From NCBI RefSeq assembly GCF_009769165.1, contig NZ_CP043476.1, forward strand, positions 2,611,001 to 2,675,000: a DNA stretch of 64,000 nucleotides, in the 5' to 3' direction. Of the stretch, positions 43,160-52,171 are shown in pieces. Numbering within the stretch: the first letter of the stretch is position 1; every line of letters begins with the position of its first letter. The position numbers and the translations under genes are program-made. The stretch comes from Xanthomonas hyacinthi (GTDB taxonomy: Bacteria > Pseudomonadota > Gammaproteobacteria > Xanthomonadales > Xanthomonadaceae). The notes under the pieces are model-generated. The model searched no databases. It was not told where the DNA came from and worked only from the letters and a program-made list of their open reading frames with translations.

Positions 43160-45951
43160 TGGACGGCGCGCACGTGCCCGGCGCGCGCGCGGCCGCGGAC
43201 ACCGCGGCGCGGCGCACGCTGACCCGTTCCACCTGCTGCTACTGCGGGGTCGGCTGCGGCGTGCTGATCGAGACCGAGCACGCCGCCGACGGCGCCGCGC
43301 GCATCGTCGGCATCGAAGGCGACCCGGAACACCCGGCCAATTACGGCCGCCTGTGCAGCAAGGGCCGCACCTTGCCGGACACCGTGCGCAGCCTGCACGG
43401 CCGCGCGTTGCAGCCGGAACTGCGCACGCACCGCGACGCGCCGCGGCGCGCGGTGGACTGGGCGGTGGCGCTGGACAGCGTGGCCGAGCGCCTGGCCGGC
43501 ATCGTCGAGCGGCACGGGCCGGACGCGGTGGCGTTCTACCTGTCCGGGCAGTTGCTGACCGAGGACTACTACGTCTTCAACAAGCTGGCCAAGGGCCTGA
43601 TCGGCACCAACAACATCGACACCAATTCGCGGCTGTGCATGTCCAGCGCGGTCAGCGGCTACAAGCTGGCGCTGGGCGCGGACGGCCCGCCGACCTGCTA
43701 CGAGGACCTGGACCTGGCCAGGACCGTGCTGCTGGCCGGCAGCAACATGGCCTATGCGCATCCGGTGCTGTTCCGCCGGCTCGAGGACGCGCGCGCACGC
43801 GATCCGCAGGTGCGCTGGATCGTGGTCGATCCGCGCCGCACCGACACCGCGGCGATGGCCGACCTGCATCTGCCGATCCAGCCCGGCACCGACGTGGCGC
43901 TGTTCAACGGCATGCTGCATCACCTGATCTGGGAAGACCGCATCGACCGCGCGTTCATCGCCGCGCATACGCAGGGCTTCGCCGAACTGCGGCAGACGCT
44001 GCGCGAATACACACCGGCGATGGCCGCCGACATCTGCGGCGTGCCGGTCGCCGACCTGGTGCAGGCGGCGGAGTGGTTCGGCCGCGATGCGCCGGCGCTG
44101 TCGCTGTACTGCATGGGCCTGAACCAGTCGGCACACGGCACCGACAAGAACCTGGCGCTGATCCATCTGCACCTGGCCACCGCGCAGATCGGCAAGCCCG
44201 GCGCCGGCCCGTTCTCGCTGACCGGGCAGCCGAATGCGATGGGCGGGCGCGAGGTCGGCGGCATGGCGACGATGCTGGCCGCGCACCGCGAGATCGGCAG
44301 CGCCGCCGATCGCGCCGAGCTGGAGCGGCTGTGGCAGCTGCCGGCCGAGCGCCTGTCGGCGCGTCCCGGCCTGCCGGCGGTGGCGCTGTTCGATGCGCTG
44401 CGCCGCGGCGAGGTCAAGGCGGTGTGGATCGCCTGCACCAATCCCGTGCACTCGATGCCGGACATCGCGCAGGTGCGCGACGCGCTGCGCCAGGCCGAGC
44501 TGGTGATCGTGCAGGAGGCCTTCATGCACACCGACACGGTGCCCTACGCCGACGTGCTGCTGCCGGCGGCGAGCTGGGGCGAGAAGGACGGCACGGTGAC
44601 CAATTCCGAGCGCTGCATCTCGCGCGTGCGCCAGGCGCTGCCGGCAGCGGGTGCGGCCAGGCCGGACTGGTGGATCGCCAACGAAGTGGCGCGGCGGCTG
44701 GAAGCACGGCTGGATGCGCCGGCCGCCGGCTCGCGCTTCGGCTTTGCCGATACTGCGGCGGTGTTCGACGAGCACCGTGCATTGACTGTAGGCCGCGACC
44801 TGGACATCGGCGGGCTGGACTACGCGCGGCTGGACGCACAAGGCCCGCAGCAATGGCCGCTGCCGGCCGGCGCCGCATACGGCCAGGCGCGGCGCTACGC
44901 CGACGGCGTGTTCGCCACCGCCGACGGCCGTGCGCGCTTCCATCCCACGCCCTACAAGCCGGTCGCCGAGCCGACCTCCGCACGGTTTCCGCTGCGTCTG
45001 CTGAGCGGGCGCCTGCGCGACCAGTGGCATGGCATGTCGCGCAGCGGTCGGGTGCCGGCGCTGTTCGCGCACAGCCCGCAGCCGGGCCTGCGCATGCATC
45101 CGCAGGACGCGGCGCGGCGCGGCCTGCGCGAGGGCGACCTGGTGCGCGTCGTCAGCAAGCGCGGCAGCCTGGTGCTGCCGCTGGAAGCGTGCGAGGAAAT
45201 GCGCTCGGGCGACGTGTTCGCGGCGATGCACTGGAACGCGCAGTTCCTGGACAACGGCGGCATCAACGAACTCAGCCTGGGCACGGTGGACGCGCGCTCG
45301 CAGCAGCCCGAACTCAAGCACGCCGCGGTGCGCGTGGAGAAGGCCGAGTTCGGCTGGCACCTGCTGCTGGCACGGCGCGGCGATGCGCTCGCGCTGCAGG
45401 CCGCGGCGCAGCCGTGGCTGCGCGACTTCGGCTACGCCGCGCTGAGCCTGCAGGCCGAGGCCGGCGAACAGGAGCAGGCCTGGCTGGTGCTGCGCGCGGC
45501 CGCCGAGCAGGCGCCGGCGGCCGCGCAGCTGGAAGCGCTGGCCGCGGCGTTGGCGCTGGTCGGCGGCGACGCCGACACGCTCGAATACCGCGACGTGCGC
45601 CGCGGCCTGCTCAAGCGCGTGGCCTGGCGCGGCGCCGCACCGGCCAGCCATCTCGATGGCCTGCTGCTGGCCGGCGCACAGCGCGATGCCGGCGGCGAAG
45701 CGCTGCTCGAGCGCGCGTTGAGTGGCGCCGCCTGGCACGGTGCGCGGCTGGCGGCGTTCGCGCAGGCCGGCGGCGGCGCGCGCGATCCGGTGGTGTGCCA
45801 GTGCACCCAGGTGCGCGAATCGGCGATCCGCGCCGAGGCCGCGCGCGGCGCGGCGCCGGCCGAGATCCGCACGCGGCTGGGCTGCGGCAGCGTGTGCGGC
45901 TCGTGCATGCCGCAGGTGCTGCGGCTGTGCGCCACGGCGGTGCGCGCATGA
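43159..45951 (+). CDS. nasA: assimilatory nitrate reductase catalytic subunit with C-terminal BFD domain
   Basis: 930 residues. The N-terminal [4Fe-4S] site is CCYCGVGCGVLI and RLCSKGRTLP. A molybdopterin oxidoreductase body follows (SSAVSGYKLALGADGPP, GSNMAYAHPVLFRRL, DLHLPIQPGTDVALFN). The molydopterin-dinucleotide binding domain is near 600-750 (LLSGRLRDQWHGMSRSGRVPAL). A C-terminal BFD [2Fe-2S] module (VVCQCTQVRESAIRAE, GCGSVCGSCMPQVLRLC) extends it beyond the size of NapA-type enzymes and marks NasA/NasC family members. Reduces nitrate to nitrite in the cytoplasm for NirBD. The gap to cobA is 46 bases. Confidence 0.96.
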   Translation: MDGAHVPGARAAADTAARRTLTRSTCCYCGVGCGVLIETEHAADGAARIVGIEGDPEHPANYGRLCSKGRTLPDTVRSLHGRALQPELRTHRDAPRRAVDWAVALDSVAERLAGIVERHGPDAVAFYLSGQLLTEDYYVFNKLAKGLIGTNNIDTNSRLCMSSAVSGYKLALGADGPPTCYEDLDLARTVLLAGSNMAYAHPVLFRRLEDARARDPQVRWIVVDPRRTDTAAMADLHLPIQPGTDVALFNGMLHHLIWEDRIDRAFIAAHTQGFAELRQTLREYTPAMAADICGVPVADLVQAAEWFGRDAPALSLYCMGLNQSAHGTDKNLALIHLHLATAQIGKPGAGPFSLTGQPNAMGGREVGGMATMLAAHREIGSAADRAELERLWQLPAERLSARPGLPAVALFDALRRGEVKAVWIACTNPVHSMPDIAQVRDALRQAELVIVQEAFMHTDTVPYADVLLPAASWGEKDGTVTNSERCISRVRQALPAAGAARPDWWIANEVARRLEARLDAPAAGSRFGFADTAAVFDEHRALTVGRDLDIGGLDYARLDAQGPQQWPLPAGAAYGQARRYADGVFATADGRARFHPTPYKPVAEPTSARFPLRLLSGRLRDQWHGMSRSGRVPALFAHSPQPGLRMHPQDAARRGLREGDLVRVVSKRGSLVLPLEACEEMRSGDVFAAMHWNAQFLDNGGINELSLGTVDARSQQPELKHAAVRVEKAEFGWHLLLARRGDALALQAAAQPWLRDFGYAALSLQAEAGEQEQAWLVLRAAAEQAPAAAQLEALAAALALVGGDADTLEYRDVRRGLLKRVAWRGAAPASHLDGLLLAGAQRDAGGEALLERALSGAAWHGARLAAFAQAGGGARDPVVCQCTQVRESAIRAEAARGAAPAEIRTRLGCGSVCGSCMPQVLRLCATAVRA

Positions 45952-45997
45952 ACGCGGCGTCTTCCGGTTTGTTCCTTCTTCCTTTGCGGAGTCTGCG

Positions 45998-46780
45998 ATG
46001 AACGATGCACTGGTGTCCGGCATGCGCCGCGGTGGCGGCGAGGTGGTATTGCTGTCGGCCGGTCCCGGCGACCTGGAACTGCTGACGCTGAAGGCGGTCA
46101 AGGCGCTGGCCGCGGCGCAGGTGCTGCTGCTCGACGATCTGGTCAACCCGGACATCGTGCAGTTCGCGCCGCAGGCACGGGTGATCCGTGTCGGCAAGCG
46201 CGGCGGCTGCCGCTCCACGCCGCAGGATTTCATCTGCCGGCTGATGCGGCGTTATGCGTTGCAGGGCGCCAACGTGGTGCGCGCCAAGGGCGGCGAGGCG
46301 CTGCTGTTCGGCCGCGCCGGCGAGGAGATCGCGTTCCTGCGCGCCTCCGGCGTGGCGGTGCGCATCGTCAACGGCGTCAGCGCCGGGTTCGCCGCGGCGG
46401 CGGGGCTGGGCATGTCGCTGACCCATCGCGACCACTGCCACGGCATCACCTTCATCACCGCGCACACCCAGGACCATGGCGAGCCGGATTGGGCGGCGCT
46501 GTGTGCCACCCGCACCACGCTGGCGATCTACATGGGCATGGGCCGCATCGCCGCGCTGAGCGCCGCCCTGCGGCGGCACCTGCCCGGCGCCACGCCGGCG
46601 GCGGTGGTGCAATCGGCGAGCCTGCCGCAGCAGGCGCAGCTGCTGACCACGCTCGAGCGCCTGGCGCTCGATGTGGAAGGCATGGGCATCGGTGCGCCCG
46701 GGGTGATCCTGATCGGCGGCGCGGTCGGCGAGGCGCAGGTGCAGCTCGCGCAGTTGCATGCGATGCAGGCGACTGCATGA
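45998..46780 (+). CDS. cobA: uroporphyrinogen-III C-methyltransferase
   Basis: 260 residues; ATG preceded by CGGAGTCTGCG. SUMT motifs: EVVLLSAGPGDLELLTLKAVKAL, VVRAKGGEALLFGRAGEEIAFL, and AIYMGMGRIAAL. It methylates uroporphyrinogen III to precorrin-2, the step missing from the truncated CysG of this locus. With CysG's dehydrogenase/ferrochelatase it makes the siroheme needed by NirB. Last gene of the nas operon; hairpin repeats follow. Confidence 0.95.
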   Translation: MNDALVSGMRRGGGEVVLLSAGPGDLELLTLKAVKALAAAQVLLLDDLVNPDIVQFAPQARVIRVGKRGGCRSTPQDFICRLMRRYALQGANVVRAKGGEALLFGRAGEEIAFLRASGVAVRIVNGVSAGFAAAAGLGMSLTHRDHCHGITFITAHTQDHGEPDWAALCATRTTLAIYMGMGRIAALSAALRRHLPGATPAAVVQSASLPQQAQLLTTLERLALDVEGMGIGAPGVILIGGAVGEAQVQLAQLHAMQATA

Positions 46781-46787
46781 TTCCTTG

Positions 46788-47066
46788 TGGGAGCGGCTCT
46801 GGGTGGCCTCGGGCCATCAGTCGCGACGGGCTTCACCGGTAAGGCCCGTCGCGACTGAAGTCGACCACACGTGACAGCATCGGCATCCAGAATTCGTCAG
46901 TGCTCCCTGTGGGAGCGGCTTCAGCCGCGACGGGCGAAGTCGGAATGTCTCGGTATCGCATGACGCCTCGAAGTCGATGACCCCGCGCCATTGCGACATC
47001 TTGAATCTTGAATCCGGATGGGCCGCCGGCTGCGGAGACAGTCGCGGCTGAAGCCGCCTACACACG
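46788..47066. repeat. cluster of xanthomonad REP-like hairpins between cobA and glgX
   Basis: A perfect 14-bp stem CAGTCGCGACGGGC ... GCCCGTCGCGACTG (46818-46857, 12-base loop), a copy GTGGGAGCGGCTTCAGCCGC starting at 46910, and a reversed copy CAGTCGCGGCTGAAGCCGCC at about 47039. The whole 352-base gap is otherwise empty. The hairpins can terminate both convergent operons. Confidence 0.8.
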
Positions 47067-47132
47067 CGAGGCTTGTCTGCGCGGGAGCGGCCCCGGCAAT
47101 CGAGCTGGGCCGCTGTCTGCCGCCGCTTCGCT

Positions 47133-49307
47133 TTACGCCGCCGCTGCCGGCGGCGGCGCCGCATTCTGGTGCTGGGCCGCGGCGACCCTGCCGTCGCGCT
47201 CGGCGGCCAGCAGGGTCAGTGCGCGGCCGATGCCATGCCATTGCGAGCCGCCGGGCAGGCCGCGCTCGTGGTCGCGTTCGGCGGTATCGATCAGCACGCG
47301 CCAGTGCTCGCCCTCGACCATCGGCAGGGTGAAGGTCACGTCCTCGGCCGCGCCGTTGACGATCATCAGCAAGGTCACGTTCGAGGCGGCCTGGCGCAGA
47401 CCGCTGGACGGCGCCTTGCCGTCCAGGCGCATCATCAGTGCGCGTGCGTGCGGATCGTGCCAGGACGCCTCGTTCATTTCCTCGCCGTCCGGCGCCAGCC
47501 AGCTCACGTCCTTGATGCCCAGTTCCTCGTCGTAGACGCCGTCGAAGAAGCGTGCGCGGTGCAGCAGCGGGTAGTGCGCGCGCAGATGGGTCAGGCGCGT
47601 CACGAAGGCGGTCAGGCGCTGCGCGCGCTCGCCGCTTTCCCAGTTCAGCCAGGTCAGTTCGTTGTCCTGGCAGTAGGTGTTGTTGTTGCCGCCCTTGCTG
47701 TGCCCGAACTCGTCGCCGGCCAGCAGCATCGGCGTGCCCTGCGACAGCAGCAGCGTGGCCAGCATGTTGCGCATCTGCCGCAGGCGCAGCGCGTTGATCT
47801 GCTCGTCGTCGCTCTCGCCCTCCACCCCGTAGTTGGCCGAGATGTTGTTGTCCGAGCCGTCGCGGTTGTCCTCGCCGTTGGCCTCGTTGTGCTTGTGCGC
47901 GTAGCTGACCAGGTCGTGCAGGGTGAAGCCGTCGTGGGCGGTGACGAAGTTGACCGAGGCGGTGGGGCGGCGGCCGCGGTGGTTGAACAGGTCGGCCGAG
48001 CCGGTCAGGCGCGTGGCCAGTTCCGCCAGCTGGCCTTCGTCGCCGCGCCAGAACGTGCGCACGTTGTCGCGGAACTTGTCGTTCCATTCCGACCAGCCCG
48101 GCGGGAAGCCGCCGACCTGGTAGCCGCCGGGGCCCACGTCCCACGGTTCGGCGATCAGCTTGACCTGGCTCAGCAGCGGGTCCTGGCGGCAGGCGTCGAG
48201 GAAGCCGCCCTTGGGATCGAAGCCGTGGTGCTCGCGGCCGAGGATGGTGGCCAGGTCGAAGCGGAACCCGTCCACGTGCATCTCCGACACCCAGTAGCGC
48301 AGCGAGTCGTTGACCATGCGCAGCGCGCCGGCATTGGTCAGGTCGAAGGTGTTGCCGGTGCCGGTGTCGTTGATGTAGAAGCGGCGGTCCTCGGCCAGCC
48401 GGTAGTAGCTGGCGTTGTCGATGCCCTTGAACGACAGCGTCGGCCCCAGTTCGTTGCCCTCGGCGGTGTGGTTGTAGACCACGTCCAGGATCACCTCCAG
48501 CCCGGCATGGTGCAGCCGCGCGACCATCTGCTTGAACTCGGCCACGGTGCGCGTGGCCATGTAGCGCGGCTGCGGCGCGAAGAAGCCGATGGTGTTGTAG
48601 CCCCAGTAGTTGCGCAGGCCCTGCTTGAGCAGGTATTCGTCGTCGACGAAGGCGTGCACCGGCAGCAGCTCCACCGCGGTCATGCCGAGCCGCTTGATGT
48701 GCTCCACGACCTCGTCCTCCTTGAGTCCGGAAAAGGTGCCGCGCCAGGCCTCGGGCACCGACGGATGGCGCATGGTGGTGCCGCGCACGTGGGTCTCGTA
48801 GATCACCGAGCGGTCCCACGGCGTCTGCAGGCGCTGGTCCTTGCCCCAGGTGAAGGCCGGATCGATCACCGCGCACTTGGGCACGTAGGCGGCGCTGTCG
48901 CGGCGGTCGAAGCTCAGGTCCGCGTCCTTGTGGCCGATGGTGTAGCCGAACACGGCCGGTGCCCATTTCAACTCGCCGACCAGTTGCTTGGCGTAGGGAT
49001 CGAGCAGCAGCTTGTTGGGATTGAAGCGGTGCCCGGCATCGGGCGCGTACGGGCCGGACACGCGGTAGCCGTACAGCTGGCCGGGGCGCGCATCGGGCAG
49101 ATAGCCGTGCCAGATCTCGTCGGTGTACTCGGGCAGGGCGATGCGCTCGACCTCGCGGCCGCGCTCGTCGAACAGGCACAGCTCGACCTTGGTGGCGTTG
49201 CTCGAGTACAGCGCGAAGTTGACCCCCAGGCCGTCCCAGGTGGCGCCGAGCGGAAACGAGCGGCCTTCGCGGATGCGGGAGCGGCGGGCGAGCTTGCGAA
49301 GCGGCAT
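47133..49307 (-). CDS. glgX: glycogen debranching enzyme (GlgX)
   Basis: 724 residues. N-terminal CBM48 (LGATWDGLGVNFALYSSNATKVELCLFDE) and a GH13 barrel with VDGFRFDLATILGREH (nucleophile D), LIAEPWDVGPGG (acid/base E) and FVTAHDGFTLHDLVSYAHKHN. GlgX removes alpha-1,6 branches of limit dextrins left by phosphorylase. The C-terminus ends in a run of alanines. It is the last gene of the leftward glg/tre cluster. Confidence 0.96.
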   Translation of the reverse strand: MPLRKLARRSRIREGRSFPLGATWDGLGVNFALYSSNATKVELCLFDERGREVERIALPEYTDEIWHGYLPDARPGQLYGYRVSGPYAPDAGHRFNPNKLLLDPYAKQLVGELKWAPAVFGYTIGHKDADLSFDRRDSAAYVPKCAVIDPAFTWGKDQRLQTPWDRSVIYETHVRGTTMRHPSVPEAWRGTFSGLKEDEVVEHIKRLGMTAVELLPVHAFVDDEYLLKQGLRNYWGYNTIGFFAPQPRYMATRTVAEFKQMVARLHHAGLEVILDVVYNHTAEGNELGPTLSFKGIDNASYYRLAEDRRFYINDTGTGNTFDLTNAGALRMVNDSLRYWVSEMHVDGFRFDLATILGREHHGFDPKGGFLDACRQDPLLSQVKLIAEPWDVGPGGYQVGGFPPGWSEWNDKFRDNVRTFWRGDEGQLAELATRLTGSADLFNHRGRRPTASVNFVTAHDGFTLHDLVSYAHKHNEANGEDNRDGSDNNISANYGVEGESDDEQINALRLRQMRNMLATLLLSQGTPMLLAGDEFGHSKGGNNNTYCQDNELTWLNWESGERAQRLTAFVTRLTHLRAHYPLLHRARFFDGVYDEELGIKDVSWLAPDGEEMNEASWHDPHARALMMRLDGKAPSSGLRQAASNVTLLMIVNGAAEDVTFTLPMVEGEHWRVLIDTAERDHERGLPGGSQWHGIGRALTLLAAERDGRVAAAQHQNAAPPPAAAA

Positions 49308-49316
49308 GCGGAATCC

Positions 49317-49505
49317 TTACGACGTGGCGGGGCCGTTGCCGGCCGGGGAAAGCGGGTGGTCTTGCGGATCGCAGCGGGCTTCGGCGTCGACCAGGCGTTC
49401 GGCCATCGCCCAGTGGCGGGCGGCGCGGCCGTCGGGCCGGCCTTCGGCTTCCCAGATTTCGTGTGCGAGTTGTTCGATGCGGCGCTGGCGTGTTTCTGCG
49501 TCCAT
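49317..49505 (-). CDS. DUF2934 small protein
   Basis: 62 residues, RRIEQLAHEIWEAEGRPDGRAARHWAMAERLVD, the DUF2934 signature (xxAYxLWExxGxPxGrxxxHWxxAE). Such short genes are commonly found next to treY/treZ clusters; role unknown. It sits between treY and glgX with 44 and 9 base gaps and is surely co-transcribed. Confidence 0.9.
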   Translation of the reverse strand: MDAETRQRRIEQLAHEIWEAEGRPDGRAARHWAMAERLVDAEARCDPQDHPLSPAGNGPATS

Positions 49506-49514
49506 GGCGGTCTT

Positions 49515-49582
49515 GTCAGGGGATGGCGGCGAGTACGGCCACCGGCATGTCAGGGAACGGCGGCCAGTACGGCCACCGGGAA
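49515..49582. repeat. tandem 34-bp duplication at the 3' end of treY
   Basis: Two imperfect copies (49515-49548 and 49549-49582, about 5 differences). The second copy encodes the last residues of TreY (PVAVLAAVP); the first, just downstream of the stop, still reads MPVAVLAAIP then stop. A ghost of the gene's end. Confidence 0.8.
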
Positions 49583-52171
49583 GTCGGCGAGCAGGTCCGC
49601 CACCGGCATCGAGGCCGATGCCGCGAGGTCGCGCCCGCTCAGCACGTGCCGGTACTGTGCCGCGGGCAGCGTCAGAAAGGTGTTATGCCAATCCAGCTGC
49701 GCGCGCAGCGGTGCCGCCGCATCCAGCGGCTGCGCCGCGGCGGCCAGGCGCGGCACCACCACCAGCAGGGTCTTGCCCTCGTGTTCGCGCGCGAAGCCGA
49801 ACACGTGTTGCGCGTGCGCACCCTGCGCCTGCAGCGGGCGATAGCCGCCATGCGCGAACAGCGCCGGATGCGCGCCGCGCAGCTGCAGCAACTGCGCGAT
49901 CAGCCAGGCCTTGATGTGGCCGCTGTGCCAGTCGCGCAGCAGCGCCGACGGCGCGGTGGCGTCGTGCAGCCAGGCCTGGCGCAGCGCGTAATCCACCGGG
50001 CGGCGGTTGTCCGGATCGACCAGCGACAGGTCCCAGCCTTCGCTGCCCTGGTACAGGTCGGGGACACCGGGCACGCTCAGCCGCAGCGTGGTCTGCACCA
50101 GGCTGTTGAGCGCGCCGGCCGGCGCCAATGCCGCTGCGGCCTGCGCCAGCGCCTCGCGCAGCGGCGCGCCGGCCGGCGCCAGCAGCGCCGCGTCCAGCAG
50201 TGCGCGCGCGCCGCGTTCGTAGGCTTCGTCCGGCCAGGTCCAGTAGGTACGCAGCTTGGCCTCGCGTGCGGCCTTCAGCTGCCAGGCGCCGATGCGCTCG
50301 GCGTAGTCGGCCAGGCCGGCGGCATCGTCGCTGGCCAGTTCCAGCGGCCAGGCGGCGACCAGCATCTGCCACAGCATCAGCACGTCGCCAGGCAGCGGCG
50401 CGGCGCTGCCGGCCGCCAGCAGGTCGGCGGACAAGGCCTGCAAGCGCGCCACCTGTTCGGCCCACCACGGCGCCTGCGCGCTGAGCGCGGCCAGGCGCAT
50501 GCGCACATCTTCGCCGCGCTTGTGGTCGTGGGTGGCGGTGGCCAGCAGCGCACGCGGGTGGTGCTGCGCGCGCGCGGCGTTGGCAGCGTGGAAATCTTCC
50601 GGCGCCCATGCGAACACGTCCGGGTCGCTGCCGACCTCGTTGCGCGACAGCAGCACGCCGTGGCGGTAGAACGCGGTGTCCTCGACCGACTTGGCGTTGA
50701 GCGGCGCCGACAGCTGCTCGATGCGCCGACGCACGCTGCGCCGCAGCGCGATCTGCGCCTTGCCGGTGCCGCGGCCGTCGCGGCTCCAGCGTTCGATCGC
50801 GTCGATCGCCGCGCACACCCGCGGCTCGGCACCATTGCGCGCGCGCTGTGCGGCCTGCGCCAGGCGCGCCGCATCGGCTTCGTCCAGGCCATCGGGCCCG
50901 GCGTAGCTGCGGTACACCTCGAACTGCCGCAACAATGCCATCAGGCCTTGCGCCAGCATCTGCGGGCTGAACTCGCGGGTGGCCGGGTCCAGGTGCGCGG
51001 CGGCCGCCAGCGCCTGCACGCTGCGCACGAACTCGGTCTGCAGCGCGCCCTGCAGGATCTCGTCGCGCGCGGCGCGCTGTTCCTGGCCGAAGTCGCCGCT
51101 GCGGCCGGTCTCGCCGCGCCACAGTGCGGTCAACGGCGCGGCGCCGGCCGGGTCGTGCAGCACGCCGGCGACCTGGTCCATGAAGTCGTAGCCGGTGCTG
51201 CCGTCGCACGGCCAGTCGCTGCGCAGGGTTTCCTGCGGCGCCAGGATCTTCTCGATGTACAGGGCGACACCGCCGGCGGCGATGCCGCGGCGGCGCCCGG
51301 CGCGGTCCAGCTGCGCGCGCAACCGCTGCACGTAGCCGCTGGGATCGGCCAGGCCGTCCACATGGTCCACGCGCACGCCGTCCAGGTGGCCTTCGGCGAC
51401 CAGCCGCAGCGGCAGCGCGTGCACCGCGGCGAACACCTCGTTCTGCTCCACCCGCAGCGCGGCCAGCGAGGTGATGTCGAAGAAGCGGCGATAGTTGAGC
51501 ATGTCGTTGCCGACCCGCCACCAGGCCAGCCGATAGCACTGGCGTTCGATCAGCCGGTGCAGGGTGTCGTCGCCCAGTCGCGCGGCGTCGTTGAGCCGCG
51601 CCGCCCAGGCCTGGCGCGCGGCCGGCGGATCCTGGGCCACGGCGCCTTCCAGGCGGATCGGGAAGCGCTGGTCGTGGTGCTGCAACTGCACCTCGCCGTC
51701 TTCGCCGACCGCCAGTTGCAGCACGCCTTCGCTGAGGGCTTGCGCGTACGCGCGGTCCAGCACCGGCAGCCACAGCTTGCCGTCGCGGCCGGGCGCGCGC
51801 CAATCGATGTCGAACCAGCCGGCATGACGGCTGCGCCGGCCATGCTTGAGCACGTCCCACCACCACGGGTTGGCCGCGTGCGCGGCCATATGGTTGGGCA
51901 CGATGTCCAGGATCAGGCCCATGCCGTGCGCGCGCACGCGCTCGGACAGCTGCAGCAGCGCCGGTTCGCCGCCGAGTTCGGGATTGACCTGGCGCGGATC
52001 GGTGACGTCGTAGCCATGGGTGGAGCCGGGCACGGCGATGCCGATCGGCGACAGGTACAGATGGCTGATGCCCAGACCGGCGTAGTAGGGCACTTGCGCG
52101 GCGGCGTCGAGCAGGGTGAATCCGGCGTGCAGTTGCAGGCGCGCGGTGGCGCGCAGCGGGGTGAAGCTCAT
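49550..52171 (-). CDS. treY: maltooligosyl trehalose synthase
   Basis: 873 residues. GH13 subfamily 26 features: TPLRATARLQLHAGFTLLDA, GHLDGVRVDHVDGLADPSGY (nucleophile), LYIEKILAPQETLR (acid/base E), NAKSVEDTAFYRHGVLLSRNEVG and LLATATHDHKRGEDVRMRL. Converts the reducing-end alpha-1,4 glucose of maltodextrins to a trehalose unit, released by TreZ. The start overlaps the malQ stop by 4 bases (ATGA). Confidence 0.96.
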   Translation of the reverse strand: MSFTPLRATARLQLHAGFTLLDAAAQVPYYAGLGISHLYLSPIGIAVPGSTHGYDVTDPRQVNPELGGEPALLQLSERVRAHGMGLILDIVPNHMAAHAANPWWWDVLKHGRRSRHAGWFDIDWRAPGRDGKLWLPVLDRAYAQALSEGVLQLAVGEDGEVQLQHHDQRFPIRLEGAVAQDPPAARQAWAARLNDAARLGDDTLHRLIERQCYRLAWWRVGNDMLNYRRFFDITSLAALRVEQNEVFAAVHALPLRLVAEGHLDGVRVDHVDGLADPSGYVQRLRAQLDRAGRRRGIAAGGVALYIEKILAPQETLRSDWPCDGSTGYDFMDQVAGVLHDPAGAAPLTALWRGETGRSGDFGQEQRAARDEILQGALQTEFVRSVQALAAAAHLDPATREFSPQMLAQGLMALLRQFEVYRSYAGPDGLDEADAARLAQAAQRARNGAEPRVCAAIDAIERWSRDGRGTGKAQIALRRSVRRRIEQLSAPLNAKSVEDTAFYRHGVLLSRNEVGSDPDVFAWAPEDFHAANAARAQHHPRALLATATHDHKRGEDVRMRLAALSAQAPWWAEQVARLQALSADLLAAGSAAPLPGDVLMLWQMLVAAWPLELASDDAAGLADYAERIGAWQLKAAREAKLRTYWTWPDEAYERGARALLDAALLAPAGAPLREALAQAAAALAPAGALNSLVQTTLRLSVPGVPDLYQGSEGWDLSLVDPDNRRPVDYALRQAWLHDATAPSALLRDWHSGHIKAWLIAQLLQLRGAHPALFAHGGYRPLQAQGAHAQHVFGFAREHEGKTLLVVVPRLAAAAQPLDAAAPLRAQLDWHNTFLTLPAAQYRHVLSGRDLAASASMPVADLLADFPVAVLAAVP

